Source: Planococcus salinus
GTDB lineage: Bacteria; Bacillota; Bacilli; Bacillales_A; Planococcaceae
NCBI RefSeq assembly: GCF_003719725.1
Contig: NZ_RIAX01000001.1
Coordinates: forward strand, 372,001-436,000
Reading direction: 5' to 3'
DNA: 64,000 nucleotides
A program made the translations under genes and the position numbers. The notes beneath the pieces are model-generated. The model did not search any database. It saw only the letters and a list, made by a program, of their open reading frames with translations, and was not told where the DNA came from. The stretch's first letter is position 1. Each line of letters starts with the position of its first letter. Of this stretch, positions 26,997 to 35,889 are shown in pieces.

Positions 26997-27036
26997 CAAC
27001 ACTCCTCGGCTTTTCAATCGCCAAGGAGGATTGTTT
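26997..27036 (-). terminator. Terminator for 67-aa membrane protein gene
   Basis: On the minus strand CTCCTTGGC pairs with GCCGAGGAG, followed by TGTTGTTTTG; it abuts the stop codon. Confidence 0.6.
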
Positions 27037-27240
27037 CTATTCATTCGATTTGAAGAGGTCACCTATCAATCCCCGGACGCTACTGAAAAGATAGACGCAA
27101 AATGTCGCCAGCAACCAGAACGAATAGGCATCTATCACAAACATGTAAATAATCCCACCGATGGAAAAGATGACTAGACCAATGCCCATTACTAAATTAA
27201 TGACAGGTGAAATGGTCTTCCAGAGACTTTTCAGCTTCAT
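27037..27240 (-). CDS. 67-aa two-helix membrane protein
   Basis: MKLKSLWKTISPVINLVMG opens the protein, followed by helix one (LVIFSIGGIIYMFVI) and helix two (FWLLATFCVYLFSSV), ending RGLIGDLFKSNE. ATG is preceded by GGGAGGTTCTTTGAG. Not recognised. The gene sits at the edge of the AT-rich island and has its own terminator. Confidence 0.55.
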   Translation of the reverse strand: MKLKSLWKTISPVINLVMGIGLVIFSIGGIIYMFVIDAYSFWLLATFCVYLFSSVRGLIGDLFKSNE

Positions 27241-27462
27241 CTCAAAGAACCTCCCTAGTGTCAGCTCTTGTCAGCGTCGTACCTTTAATTTTTATTTCCA
27301 GAGCGCTGCTATAAATGCAGAGTATTGATTTCCTTGCTGTATCTCCATCAACCTTCAACCTTGTTCTTGATAGGATTATTGTATCTTAAATGACAGAAAA
27401 TTACCATAATTATCACAATGTATTAATGGAAAGAAAGACAAAAAATTAAATTACATGAAAAA

Positions 27463-27498
27463 ACGTTCGTAAACGCATTAAAATACGCTTACGAACGT
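27463..27498 (-). terminator. Terminator for exonuclease gene
   Basis: A stem ACGTTCGTAA / TTACGAACGT with an inner GCGT/ACGC pairing; minus-strand T-run after it, 78 nt beyond the exonuclease stop. Confidence 0.7.
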
Positions 27499-27575
27499 CC
27501 GCCGAGTTGGCTGTATGTTTTCAGATGATTGTTAACGTCGCACCAACACACATTCCGTGAGTTGTTTGTTCTTCT

Positions 27576-28184
27576 TCACATCTTGCCGATGCAATACTGA
27601 TAAATCGCAGCCGTAGCCAAACAGTCTCCCAATGCATCGTGCGCATCGTGTTCCAGTTCCAGATAAGCCGTTAATGTCCCCAATTTGTGGTTAGGCGTCT
27701 CTGTGATGGCTTTTCTGGCCACTCGCACCGTATCGATGACCGTATACTCCGGAATCGGTGTAATGTCCTCCAAGGCGTACAGGAATCCCATATCAAACGG
27801 CGCGTTGTGCGCAATGATCGGCAAGTCGCCAATGAAGGCAATCAATTCATGAGCGACTTCTTCAATGACCGGTGCATCTTTCACGTCTTTATCGGTAATG
27901 CCGGTGATGCGTGTAATGGTGTTCGAAATCGGCCGTTCCGGATTGATCAGCAGATACATGGTGTCTTTGTGGCTGTGGCCGATGTATTTGACGGCGCCGA
28001 TTTGAATGATTTTATCGCTGCCGGCGCGGAGTCCGGTCGTCTCAAAATCAAGTACGACGTAATCTTCCACTTTTTGTGTGCTCGATTTGTATTTTTTGGG
28101 CCGTGCCGTCTGTTTTTTCGACCTCGGCGCTGTGGTTTCGTTCACTTTCTGCTTCAGCAAATCTTCAGCTTCCCTTTTATTCAT
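27576..28184 (-). CDS. DEDDh 3'-5' exonuclease (DnaQ/PolC-epsilon type)
   Basis: A 202-residue protein with a basic N-terminal tail (about 1-40) and an exonuclease domain. ExoI is VVLDFETTGLRAGSDKIIQIGAV; ExoII is IIAHNAPFDMGFL; ExoIII carries the His and Asp of HDAHDALGDCLATAAIY. All four acidic residues and the catalytic His are present, so it should be active on DNA or RNA 3' ends. ATG follows AGAAGGGA. Its function in repair or RNA turnover cannot be told from sequence. Confidence 0.88.
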   Translation of the reverse strand: MNKREAEDLLKQKVNETTAPRSKKQTARPKKYKSSTQKVEDYVVLDFETTGLRAGSDKIIQIGAVKYIGHSHKDTMYLLINPERPISNTITRITGITDKDVKDAPVIEEVAHELIAFIGDLPIIAHNAPFDMGFLYALEDITPIPEYTVIDTVRVARKAITETPNHKLGTLTAYLELEHDAHDALGDCLATAAIYQYCIGKM

Positions 28185-28252
28185 CCTGCCATTCCCTTCT
28201 TCGTCGTTGTTGTTGTTTTTATTGTACCGGAAAAAGAGGAAAAGAACAGATG

Positions 28253-30259
28253 TCAGGCATTGTTGCTGCGTTTCATGTCGCGGATGGCCTGTATGGACAG
28301 CCGGACCAGCAGTACCACGGAAAGAAACAGGCCCGTATAGGAGGCAATATTCAAATACACGGCATAAGCTGTCTCAATGAATTGTGCGATGGCCAGGAGG
28401 GCTGCTGAAACCAGGCCGAATGTGATGCCAGTAAACAATAACACAAACCGCGAAAACAATTGGATGACAAACATGGCATTTTTCTTGTCGGAAAATATAT
28501 CATGATGCAGGATGATTTTTCCGCTTTCCACACGCTGCACCAGCATGTCCAGCCTTTTGGGCAGTTTAAACAGTTCCGGTATGAGCAATGCCAGTTCGTC
28601 TTCAATGCGGTCTTTTGTCTCCATCGGCTCTTTAAACGGCTTTTTCAAAAAAGAGGTTTTGTATTTTTTCGCAAATACTTTTGCTTCCGTGAACATATCG
28701 AATCCTGGATCGATCGTATGGATGGTGCTGTCCAGGCTGATGAGCGAACGCAACGCGGTGCCGACTGACGGATAAAAAGATAAGCCGAAATCCCGGACCA
28801 CATCGAATAACGCATGAATCAGTTCAGCGGTCGGTATCCGGTCCACATAGGACGTCTTCAATAAAATTTGTCCGATGGATTGTTCAAATTTATGCCGGTC
28901 AATCTGTTGATTGTCTTCGACCAGCAGAGAAACGGCGTCATAGATGACGGAACTGTCATTCTGCTGAACACCGATGAAGAAAAGGTTCAGTCCATTTTGC
29001 TGTGACGATGCCAGACGGCCGACTGCACCGAAATCGAGCAAAATCGGCGATCCGTCTGTTGCATCGATAAAAATATTGCCGGGATGCGGATCGGCATGAA
29101 AAATGCCGGATTCCAGCATCTGTTCAAAAAACGAAAATAGCACCGTTTCAGCGAATTTCCGGGGGGTGACGTCGAATTGCTTGAATACCGAACGGCCTTT
29201 CGAGATGCTTTTACCCTCCAGGTACTGAAGGACAATCAGCTGATCATTGCTGTAATCCGTATAGACTTTTGGGATTTTCACCTTGTATTCACTGTCTTCC
29301 AGGGCATTGCCGACCTGGACGGTATTCCGCATCTCAATGGTGAAGTTGATCTCTTCTCTCATGCCATTGGCAAACCCGATGGCCAGCTGCCGGAAACCAA
29401 GGTTTTCTGCCCATGTCGATTTGCTCGTCACCCATTCGGCGAATTCGACCAGGATGTTCAAGTCGTCTCTCATGATTTTCCGTATATCCGGCCGCAGCAG
29501 TTTCACGACGACCTGTTCACCGTTCTCTTTCAGTACAGCCCGGTGAACCTGGCCAATGGAACCGGCCGCCAGCGGATTCATATCAAAATCAGAAAAGACT
29601 TCGTCAACGCCATACGGCAAGGAAGTTGCCAAAATCCTCTTGACTTGTTCACTGGTCAAAGGCTTGACATTCTGCTGCAAAGATCCAAGTTCTTCGACAA
29701 AAACCGGTGGGAACAACTCTGTACGGGTCGACAGCATCTGGCCGAACTTGATGAAGACGCCCCCGCTTTGTTCGAGTGTGTCCCGGAACGCAATGGCCAG
29801 TTCCCGGTCATTCTCACGGTTGCGCGCGTATTTCAACGACCGGGAGATGCCGTTGCGGACAGCGATTTCCAACACACGGGCCAATCGTTTCTGACGGCGC
29901 CAGCGATGCTGGATCCGTTTGAGGATGAATTTCCTCCCGGTGATGCGCTCTCCTCTTTCCCCGAGCTCAATGGGATCGAACAATTCAAAAAACAGATACA
30001 GCAGCATCGAAATCAACAGCATGCTGCCGATCCATAAAATCGTGCTTTCATCCTGTGCCATATAAACAAAAGGGTCGTTCATGTAATCCGTAAAACGCAG
30101 GTAGGAATACCAATAGACAAAGGTAGTCAAAGTGACACCCAGCGCAACAGACAGGAGCCGTTTGATGAAATTGATTTTGGAGCCCATCAGCCGCCCGCTG
30201 ATAATATAGATGAAAACAGCGATCACCGCTATTTCCAGTAAAATGCGAATATAAACCAT
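28253..30259 (-). CDS. ABC1/UbiB-family atypical kinase
   Basis: A 668-residue protein. Two N-terminal membrane helices are followed by the ABC1/AarF kinase-like domain: KFGQMLSTRTELFPP (KxGQ motif), GSIGQVHRAVL (Ala/Ser-rich loop), VVVKLLRP (Lys), FHADPHPGNIFID (catalytic-like loop) and ILLDFGAVGRL (DFG). Two more helices close the C-terminus. UbiB-type proteins support isoprenoid quinone metabolism and membrane lipid handling; here menaquinone would be the relevant quinone. ATG 30259 preferred over an upstream TTG at 30298. Confidence 0.9.
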   Translation of the reverse strand: MVYIRILLEIAVIAVFIYIISGRLMGSKINFIKRLLSVALGVTLTTFVYWYSYLRFTDYMNDPFVYMAQDESTILWIGSMLLISMLLYLFFELFDPIELGERGERITGRKFILKRIQHRWRRQKRLARVLEIAVRNGISRSLKYARNRENDRELAIAFRDTLEQSGGVFIKFGQMLSTRTELFPPVFVEELGSLQQNVKPLTSEQVKRILATSLPYGVDEVFSDFDMNPLAAGSIGQVHRAVLKENGEQVVVKLLRPDIRKIMRDDLNILVEFAEWVTSKSTWAENLGFRQLAIGFANGMREEINFTIEMRNTVQVGNALEDSEYKVKIPKVYTDYSNDQLIVLQYLEGKSISKGRSVFKQFDVTPRKFAETVLFSFFEQMLESGIFHADPHPGNIFIDATDGSPILLDFGAVGRLASSQQNGLNLFFIGVQQNDSSVIYDAVSLLVEDNQQIDRHKFEQSIGQILLKTSYVDRIPTAELIHALFDVVRDFGLSFYPSVGTALRSLISLDSTIHTIDPGFDMFTEAKVFAKKYKTSFLKKPFKEPMETKDRIEDELALLIPELFKLPKRLDMLVQRVESGKIILHHDIFSDKKNAMFVIQLFSRFVLLFTGITFGLVSAALLAIAQFIETAYAVYLNIASYTGLFLSVVLLVRLSIQAIRDMKRSNNA

Positions 30260-30347
30260 TCCCCGTATCCCCACTTCCATTTTTTCTATAGACAGCACAC
30301 AAAAAGGTGCTTGTTTTTGTGAAAGTATAACAGGATTCAGTTGCGTA

Positions 30348-31154
30348 CTAGATTTTTACGGGTGCCAGAATTGAATTGATCAGGTGGATCGGATGCCATT
30401 CTCTTTCAGAGCGTGCGATGATCGGGTAGTTTTTCGGAAACAGCTGATTGGCTATTGCTTCTGGAGATTTGCCTTCCCGGTACAACCGTTCCACGGTGGC
30501 TGAGAGTTCTTCCAAGTAATCCAGTTTTTTCTGCAAAGTTTCGCGTCCGTTTTCAAAATAACCGGAATGGCTGCAGTACATCGATGAGATGTCATACGAC
30601 AGCAAGGTTCGTATGGATTCCATGATTTGCGGAATGGACTCCGTATTCATGCTGATTTTTGTTTTTGTCTGCACAAACAGGTCGCCGGTGAACACTCTGC
30701 CGGTTTCTTTGTGCAGCAAAGCCACATGATCATCTGCATGCCCGGGCGTGTAAATCACATCCCACGTGAGGTTTCTGGAGCGGATGGTGTCACGGAGCGG
30801 CAACGCATCGAAAGCATCACGGACTCCCCAGCTGTGCTGTCTGTATTCCGGATAATTCCCCGGTTTTGCACAAAGCGCAATGCCGTTTTCATGCATATAA
30901 ATGGGAACATCCCGGTTGGTTTGAATCCAGGAAGCAGTGCCGCTGTGGTCTTCGTGGCTGTGTGTCAGCACAACTTTATCAAATGAATGTTTGTCATAAA
31001 AAGACGTGAAATCCGGTTCCATTCTTTTAGGTCCGGTATCCACCAGCATCCCGTCAACCAAATAAACAAAGATTTTCCGTTTTGTTGCTTCTAAATAGCC
31101 TTCAGCGCAAATGACGCCTTCTTTTTCGTACTCCGTAATCATTAGTGGATTCAT
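30348..31154 (-). CDS. MBL-fold metallohydrolase
   Basis: A 268-residue metallo-beta-lactamase-fold protein. Zinc motif HSHEDHSG, then a further His in YTPGHADDHVALL, Asp in VFTGDLFV and His in YCSHSGYF. The fold and length resemble glyoxalase II/RNase Z-like small hydrolases with an HxHxDH motif (here HSHEDH). Substrate unknown. The AAAGGAGA site is very close to the ATG at 31154; an alternative ATG at 31142 is possible. 31155-31438 contains no gene, only AT-rich upstream DNA with a CTTATGTAAA motif at 31386. Confidence 0.87.
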   Translation of the reverse strand: MNPLMITEYEKEGVICAEGYLEATKRKIFVYLVDGMLVDTGPKRMEPDFTSFYDKHSFDKVVLTHSHEDHSGTASWIQTNRDVPIYMHENGIALCAKPGNYPEYRQHSWGVRDAFDALPLRDTIRSRNLTWDVIYTPGHADDHVALLHKETGRVFTGDLFVQTKTKISMNTESIPQIMESIRTLLSYDISSMYCSHSGYFENGRETLQKKLDYLEELSATVERLYREGKSPEAIANQLFPKNYPIIARSEREWHPIHLINSILAPVKI

Positions 31155-31438
31155 TCTCCTTTCGGGAAATGCAGTCGCTTCTGTTCTGGATCCCTCTTCT
31201 TTGTTTAATCTTATAAGGAATAAAAAGGTTTGTCACGGTTAATGAGGTGATTTTTCCGATTTGTCAATAAATTTGCAGTCCCAGCGGGGAGAAAATCGTT
31301 TACATTTCATATAGATTTTAAGTGTTTTTGCTGCAAATGTATGTGTTTGCTTTGTATTGCGTTTTTTTTGTTTTGTATTAATACCCTTATGTAAACATCT
31401 ACATTTACTTATTTCAACAAAGATTGAACTCTTCTCGA

Positions 31439-31894
31439 TTAATCGTTGTTCAAGGCTGCCAGTTCCACTCGTTCCATGAACTTCGTTACCGTCTCTTCCG
31501 CTTTTTTCTTGTTGCCCGCAAGCAGCATTGCTTTGCCAACCAGGTTGACGCCTTTGTTATGCCCCTGGTAAATGAATTTCGTCCGGTTTTCACCGGCTTT
31601 TAACAAAGTGAACGAATACATCACTTCGAAACTCTGCCCCATAATAAAACGGATCTGTCTGTGTTTTCTATCCGGTGTATCGTCATAGGCTAACGTCTCC
31701 ACAATATAGGTTTGCAGTTGGCTGCCCTCATAATAGGTCTGTGCATGTTTCGCTCCAGCTTCATCGTCGTTGTTTTCAAGAAGCTGATGTTCTTCGATTT
31801 TCGGCATAATTTGTTTGATGTTGCGATCTTGGAACAACTCCCATACTTTTTCGATGTTCGCTTCAATAATTGCTTCCTTATTCCACTTGACCAT
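31439..31894 (-). CDS. SRPBCC-family (START-like) protein
   Basis: A 151-residue helix-grip protein. The opening KWNKEAIIEANIEKVWELFQ, the central VMYSFTLLKAGENRTKFIYQG and the long C-terminal helix (AMLLAGNKKKAEETVTKFMERVE) define a polyketide-cyclase/START-like fold that binds a hydrophobic ligand. Ligand unknown. ATG behind AAAGGGGGAAC. It lies 58 nt downstream of the CPBP protease gene on the same strand, so the two may be cotranscribed. Confidence 0.8.
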   Translation of the reverse strand: MVKWNKEAIIEANIEKVWELFQDRNIKQIMPKIEEHQLLENNDDEAGAKHAQTYYEGSQLQTYIVETLAYDDTPDRKHRQIRFIMGQSFEVMYSFTLLKAGENRTKFIYQGHNKGVNLVGKAMLLAGNKKKAEETVTKFMERVELAALNND

Positions 31895-31952
31895 TTGTCT
31901 GTTCCCCCTTTTCTGCTGTGCGGCATTCCATCGGTAAACGGTAGAGAATTGA

Positions 31953-33488
31953 TTATGAAATGAATAAAGGTCCTATGACTTGAATGAGAATATTGGCCGT
32001 GAAATGAGCGATTATCGCAAATTCAAGCCCCATAAAGACAAACATGGCTCCAAACACCATACCGCCGATTCCATTTATAAGAAGCATACCTCCGATGACT
32101 CCGAGCGTCATCTCAAAATTGGCTGCTGCCACACTGTAATGCATTCCACTGAAAATAAGTGCTGCCAGGCTGATCGCTGTCCATTTGTTTAATCCATTGG
32201 TTTCTTTTTTGGTAATTTTCATTGAAAGCCATATAAACGTTGTCACAAGAAACAGACGGAAAACAGATTCTTCATTGACGGCAGCTCCAAACGAGCCAAA
32301 TACCGCCAGCCACCAGGGTGTATCTTTTATAGAAGAATTATCGATTCCCAACGGAGTGGAAATCAATAAACTCACAAAGATGATTACACTGCCTGTCAAA
32401 AATCCATACAGCACCGAGTTTATCAGCTTTCTGCTTAGATGGGAAACCTGCTTTTCTTTGTGGAATACAGATTCAATAACGGGTACTCCCAGCTCGACTT
32501 TTTTTATCAGCCATAATGCAACGAATAACAGGACTGCCGATTCCAGAAAGACCTGTGCGAGATAGTAAAGGACAAATTCCATTTCGGTTAACCCCATTTG
32601 CTGATGCATGTTTTCCCTGGCGATTGCATAAGGAGCTATGGCCACAGCCCCCAGCAAATTCAGGAAAAGAAGCGAAAAATAAATTTTCCAGTCGATCACC
32701 GGCACTTTTTCGTCTTTTTGAACCACTTCTTCCAGGGTATTCGAATGATGACTGTATGTATTCATTTTTTCCTGTAACACACCCGTAAACTCCTCAGGCT
32801 GATCGATATACAGGAGCGCTTTTCGAACTGTTTTCTTTTGTCCAAAATAGCCGCGTGCATGCAAAGGTGTTTTGAACACTATTTCGTACGAGGCTTCATC
32901 TGTAACTTCGAAAATGTATGTGAGTATCCTCGGCATGGCTGTTACGTGAAATGCATCCTTTTCGTGTATTATACCGCCATTATTCTTGTATTTAATCGTG
33001 GCAGGCTGGATATTTTCAATATCACTGATACAAAAATCCAATTGTCTTCTGGCGCCTATTTTAAACTGGACCTGATTGCCGTTCAGAAGAACAGGCGAAT
33101 TCCTTATTAAATTGTAGTCTCCCATCATGTAGAAAACGCTGTATATGTGCAAGACCAGCATAATTGTTGCAATTTCCGGTTCCTCATTTTTTAAATAGAT
33201 ATGGAAAACCACCATCTCCAGCACTTGTTCATGAATCAACGCCACAAAAAGCCAAAAATAATTGGAGGTCTTATAATACGAAAAAGCTTGGGTCCCCTCT
33301 ATGCTATTTCCATTCCTTCTTTTCCATCTGAAAAAAGCATAAAACAAGATCTGCCATTCCTTTTTTAAAGTAAGTGCAAAAGGGTTTTCTGTGATGATTC
33401 CCCGTTTCCAGAAGACTAATAAAACCACAAGAAAAACTTCAGCTAATGCAATCAGCAGAATAACCGACACCATCATTTGACTGTCCAC
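31953..33488 (-). CDS. CPBP-family intramembrane metalloprotease
   Basis: A 511-residue polytopic membrane protein. The N-terminal half has two or three helices and a soluble PH-like insert (about 120-240) with INDIENIQPATIKYKNNGG-like strands. The C-terminal half is the CPBP/ABI domain: motif 1 VNEESVFRLFLV (EExxxR), motif 2 FSGMHYSVA (FxxxH) and motif 3 HFTANILIQ (HxxxN). These residues form the metal site of Rce1-like glutamic/metalloproteases. GTG start behind GAGGAGG. The N-terminal fusion is unusual in length; substrate unknown. 33489-33770 upstream is non-coding. Confidence 0.8.
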   Translation of the reverse strand: MDSQMMVSVILLIALAEVFLVVLLVFWKRGIITENPFALTLKKEWQILFYAFFRWKRRNGNSIEGTQAFSYYKTSNYFWLFVALIHEQVLEMVVFHIYLKNEEPEIATIMLVLHIYSVFYMMGDYNLIRNSPVLLNGNQVQFKIGARRQLDFCISDIENIQPATIKYKNNGGIIHEKDAFHVTAMPRILTYIFEVTDEASYEIVFKTPLHARGYFGQKKTVRKALLYIDQPEEFTGVLQEKMNTYSHHSNTLEEVVQKDEKVPVIDWKIYFSLLFLNLLGAVAIAPYAIARENMHQQMGLTEMEFVLYYLAQVFLESAVLLFVALWLIKKVELGVPVIESVFHKEKQVSHLSRKLINSVLYGFLTGSVIIFVSLLISTPLGIDNSSIKDTPWWLAVFGSFGAAVNEESVFRLFLVTTFIWLSMKITKKETNGLNKWTAISLAALIFSGMHYSVAAANFEMTLGVIGGMLLINGIGGMVFGAMFVFMGLEFAIIAHFTANILIQVIGPLFIS

Positions 33489-33727
33489 CTATACTCCTCC
33501 TCTAAGCGTGTCTTCCTTTTCGCACAATACAGCCAAAGCGGAGCGGAAGCCGGCTGAATCAAAATAAACGTTTTTCAAATAGCCAGAAATGATTCTTATT
33601 ATTTACTTATTAAATAACTTATTACAACTTTCGTATGGTGTACAGCTTATGTATGCGTTTTCACAAAGATATAACAGATGGAATGGGAAAATAAATATGT
33701 TGCTCTGTTATGGTTCTGCAGACAAAA

Positions 33728-33759
33728 AAGACTTCAGGGAATCAATCCTCTGAAGTCTT
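33728..33759 (-). terminator. Terminator for SDR gene
   Basis: AAGACTTCAG / CTGAAGTCTT stem followed on the minus strand by TTTTTT, 12 nt beyond the SDR stop codon. Confidence 0.8.
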
Positions 33760-33770
33760 ACTATCATTCA

Positions 33771-34493
33771 TTAAAACGGGTTTGTTGCCCATTGGCTCGA
33801 AGTCGGGATAAAAATCCGCGGATGCAGTTTCAATTGCGCCACCATGTATTCCGCGATGTCTTCCGGCTGCATGAATTTCTCTTTGCTTTCTTCGGGTTCC
33901 GGTTGCCGTGAACCGAATCCCGTCACCACTTTGCTTGGTGTCAGCGCAAAAACACGGACGTTGTGTTTCCGCACTTCCTGGGACAAGGCTTCTGTCATGC
34001 CCAAAACACCGAATTTCGAGGCGCTGTAGGCCGCTGAACCGGATGTCCCGCGCAAACCGCTGGAAGATGAGATATTGATGATATCCCCACCGTTTTTTTC
34101 GATCATCTGCGGCAGAACTGTACGTGTTACATTAAACATTCCCGTGAGATTGACATCCAGGACATGACTCCATTCTTCCGGTTTAATATCAAGAAACGGC
34201 GCATGTTTGCCGACACCGGCATTATTGATCAAAATATCAATGGTTCCGAGCTTGTCAGTCAGTTTCTCCACTGCCTGCTCCACTTGTTCCAAAGAAGAAA
34301 CATCCGCTGCTGCATACTCTGTCAGGACGCCCAGTGCCTCAATTTCCGCAGCGACTTCTTTTAAATCGGCTTCTGTTCGGGCAATCAGGCCCACGTGTGC
34401 TCCTTCTTTCGCTAAAGCGATCGCTGTCGCACGGCCGATTCCTTTACCTCCTCCTGTTACTATTGCTACCTTGCCAGTCAATGATTGTGCCAC
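33771..34493 (-). CDS. Short-chain dehydrogenase/reductase (FabG-like)
   Basis: A 240-residue classical SDR. Cofactor motif TGGGKGIGRATAIA, NNAG at the central strand (ILINNAGVGKHAP), and catalytic Ser-Tyr-Lys in ISSSSGLRG ... YSASKFG. LIARTEADL suggests NADP preference through the Arg after beta-2. The C-terminus is adapted (ATNPF end), so this is probably not the housekeeping FabG. GTG 34493 sits 8-9 nt after AGGTGG; ATG 34505 would touch the ribosome site. A CTTATGTAAG dyad lies 120 nt upstream. Confidence 0.87.
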   Translation of the reverse strand: MAQSLTGKVAIVTGGGKGIGRATAIALAKEGAHVGLIARTEADLKEVAAEIEALGVLTEYAAADVSSLEQVEQAVEKLTDKLGTIDILINNAGVGKHAPFLDIKPEEWSHVLDVNLTGMFNVTRTVLPQMIEKNGGDIINISSSSGLRGTSGSAAYSASKFGVLGMTEALSQEVRKHNVRVFALTPSKVVTGFGSRQPEPEESKEKFMQPEDIAEYMVAQLKLHPRIFIPTSSQWATNPF

Positions 34494-34768
34494 TTTCCAT
34501 TCCACCTTTCTCTATTTTCAAAAATAACGCTTCCATTCTATCCTCTCATTCCTTACTCAATTTTGCTTGTACTTTGCTTGTTATTGCTGTTTTTGTTTTT
34601 TGAGAGTAGACCCTTATGTAAGATAATACATTTATCGCTTTGGAGAGCATCTTTCTCTTCAATCAATACTCAAACGCACGATTCAGCCAGCATCGATCAA
34701 GATTCCATTGAAACAGCAAAAAGCAGCACAGCCTGTAATAGCCGTACTGCTCGTCATTCCCTTGTTAG

Positions 34769-35143
34769 TTACTGCTTCAACTCAATGACAAACGAGATCA
34801 TTTCCTGGATTTTCCCACCGCTTTGCCGATCCATACGGTAAAAATCACAAAAAGCATAAGTTTGAAAATCGCCTGACTTATTCGGCATGGTCATCGTCCC
34901 TTTGACAGCCGCTTCCATTCCATTTGAAATCACTGTATCAATTTGAAAATCCATTTCCGTGTATACACCAATGCCAAATGCAGCATCCATAAACGCCTGC
35001 TTGCCATGAATTGGTGCGCTTCCTATCATATGCCACACAATATCATCTGTCACAATATCCTCCATAAAATCAATATCACCACTGAAAAAGGCTTCATTCA
35101 CTTGGCGAAAAAAATCCTCGGTTCGTAACATGTCCACATCCAA
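34769..35143 (-). CDS. SnoaL/NTF2-like protein, copy 1
   Basis: A 124-residue cone-fold protein: RQVNEAFFSGDIDFMEDIVTDDIVWHMIG, then IHGKQAFMDA and FCDFYRMDRQSGGKIQEMISFVIEL. It resembles the protein encoded just upstream at 35214-35567 in length and in the VNEAF / GD-x-x-F-x-ED / TDD-x-x-W pattern, so the two are tandem paralogues. SnoaL-like folds bind or isomerise small hydrophobic molecules; the ligand is unknown. ATG behind TTGGAGGGAG. Confidence 0.78.
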   Translation of the reverse strand: MDVDMLRTEDFFRQVNEAFFSGDIDFMEDIVTDDIVWHMIGSAPIHGKQAFMDAAFGIGVYTEMDFQIDTVISNGMEAAVKGTMTMPNKSGDFQTYAFCDFYRMDRQSGGKIQEMISFVIELKQ

Positions 35144-35213
35144 CCGCTCCCTCCAAACGTTTGAATAAGAACGATAGCCGCTTTTAGATGCTTCTTCAAA
35201 ATAATTGGAGCTG

Positions 35214-35567
35214 CTAATCCAACTTCAGAAGAAATGATGTCAATTCGATAATTTCACCTTTTCCTTTTCCACTGAACCGATAAACGTCGTGATAGGCTGA
35301 AACCGCTGTTTTTTCTGTGAAGATCAGTCCCGTCACTGACAAATCGAGTCCTTCACTGATGACCCGGTCAATGGACCTTTCTGTGCTCTGTACATTGCTG
35401 TTTTCTTTGACGAAATTCAAAAAGCCCGTTTTCCCATATATTTTGCTGTTGCCGACAATGGACCAGATTACATCATCGGTTATGTTGTCTTCGAAAAAAT
35501 GGGTGTCTCCAGCAATGAACGCATCATTCAAACTCTGCAGGAATTGTGGGTTCTCTCTTGTCATCAT
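35214..35567 (-). CDS. SnoaL/NTF2-like protein, copy 2
   Basis: A 117-residue NTF2-like protein: LQSLNDAFIAGDTHFFEDNITDDVIWSIVG, IYGKTGFLNFV, and at the end YHDVYRFSGKGKGEIIELTSFLLKL. It shares the same residues at the same spacing as copy 1 and is separated from it by 70 nt. ATG follows AAGGAG. A two-gene operon is likely. Function unknown. Confidence 0.78.
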   Translation of the reverse strand: MMTRENPQFLQSLNDAFIAGDTHFFEDNITDDVIWSIVGNSKIYGKTGFLNFVKENSNVQSTERSIDRVISEGLDLSVTGLIFTEKTAVSAYHDVYRFSGKGKGEIIELTSFLLKLD

Positions 35568-35889
35568 TTAATGGACTCCTTCCTGCTGAAGCGTTTAGCC
35601 GATCATCCAGTTCGAATGATTACCGGGCCTTGCGAGATATTGTTTCCTCCCTTCTGTTTTTATTCCGGAAGCTTGGCTTTTCTTCTAAACTGTGATTACC
35701 TTTACCATTCTTCTTTTACCGCAAAATACCTTTCGCTCTTCATACTTTTTTATACTTTTCCCTTTTTCCGGATTAATAGCAGGAACAAGAAGCAATAAAG
35801 CGAATAAATCAACGAGCATCCATTCTCCAAAAATTTCAGCAGCAGTGTAAAAATCCTCTATTATATTTTTTGACTGATGATTTTCTTTT
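35568..35889. other. 322-nt gap, one weak small ORF
   Basis: AT-rich gap. A minus-strand frame 35819-35685 (44 residues, MLVDLFALLLLVPAINPEKGK then a basic tail) follows a TTGGAGA site and would encode a membrane peptide. I give it low weight because it has no recognisable family. Confidence 0.3.

Noticed and set aside
27687-28340. 217-codon plus-strand frame
   Set aside because: Shadow across the exonuclease gene; Phe/Arg-rich, no family.
29177-30037. 286-codon plus-strand frame
   Set aside because: Antisense to the ABC1 kinase gene, no recognisable domain or start signal.
31370-31395. Sigma-B type promoter (GTTT / GGGTAT) before the MBL gene
   Set aside because: The two elements are only 6 bp apart instead of 13-15.
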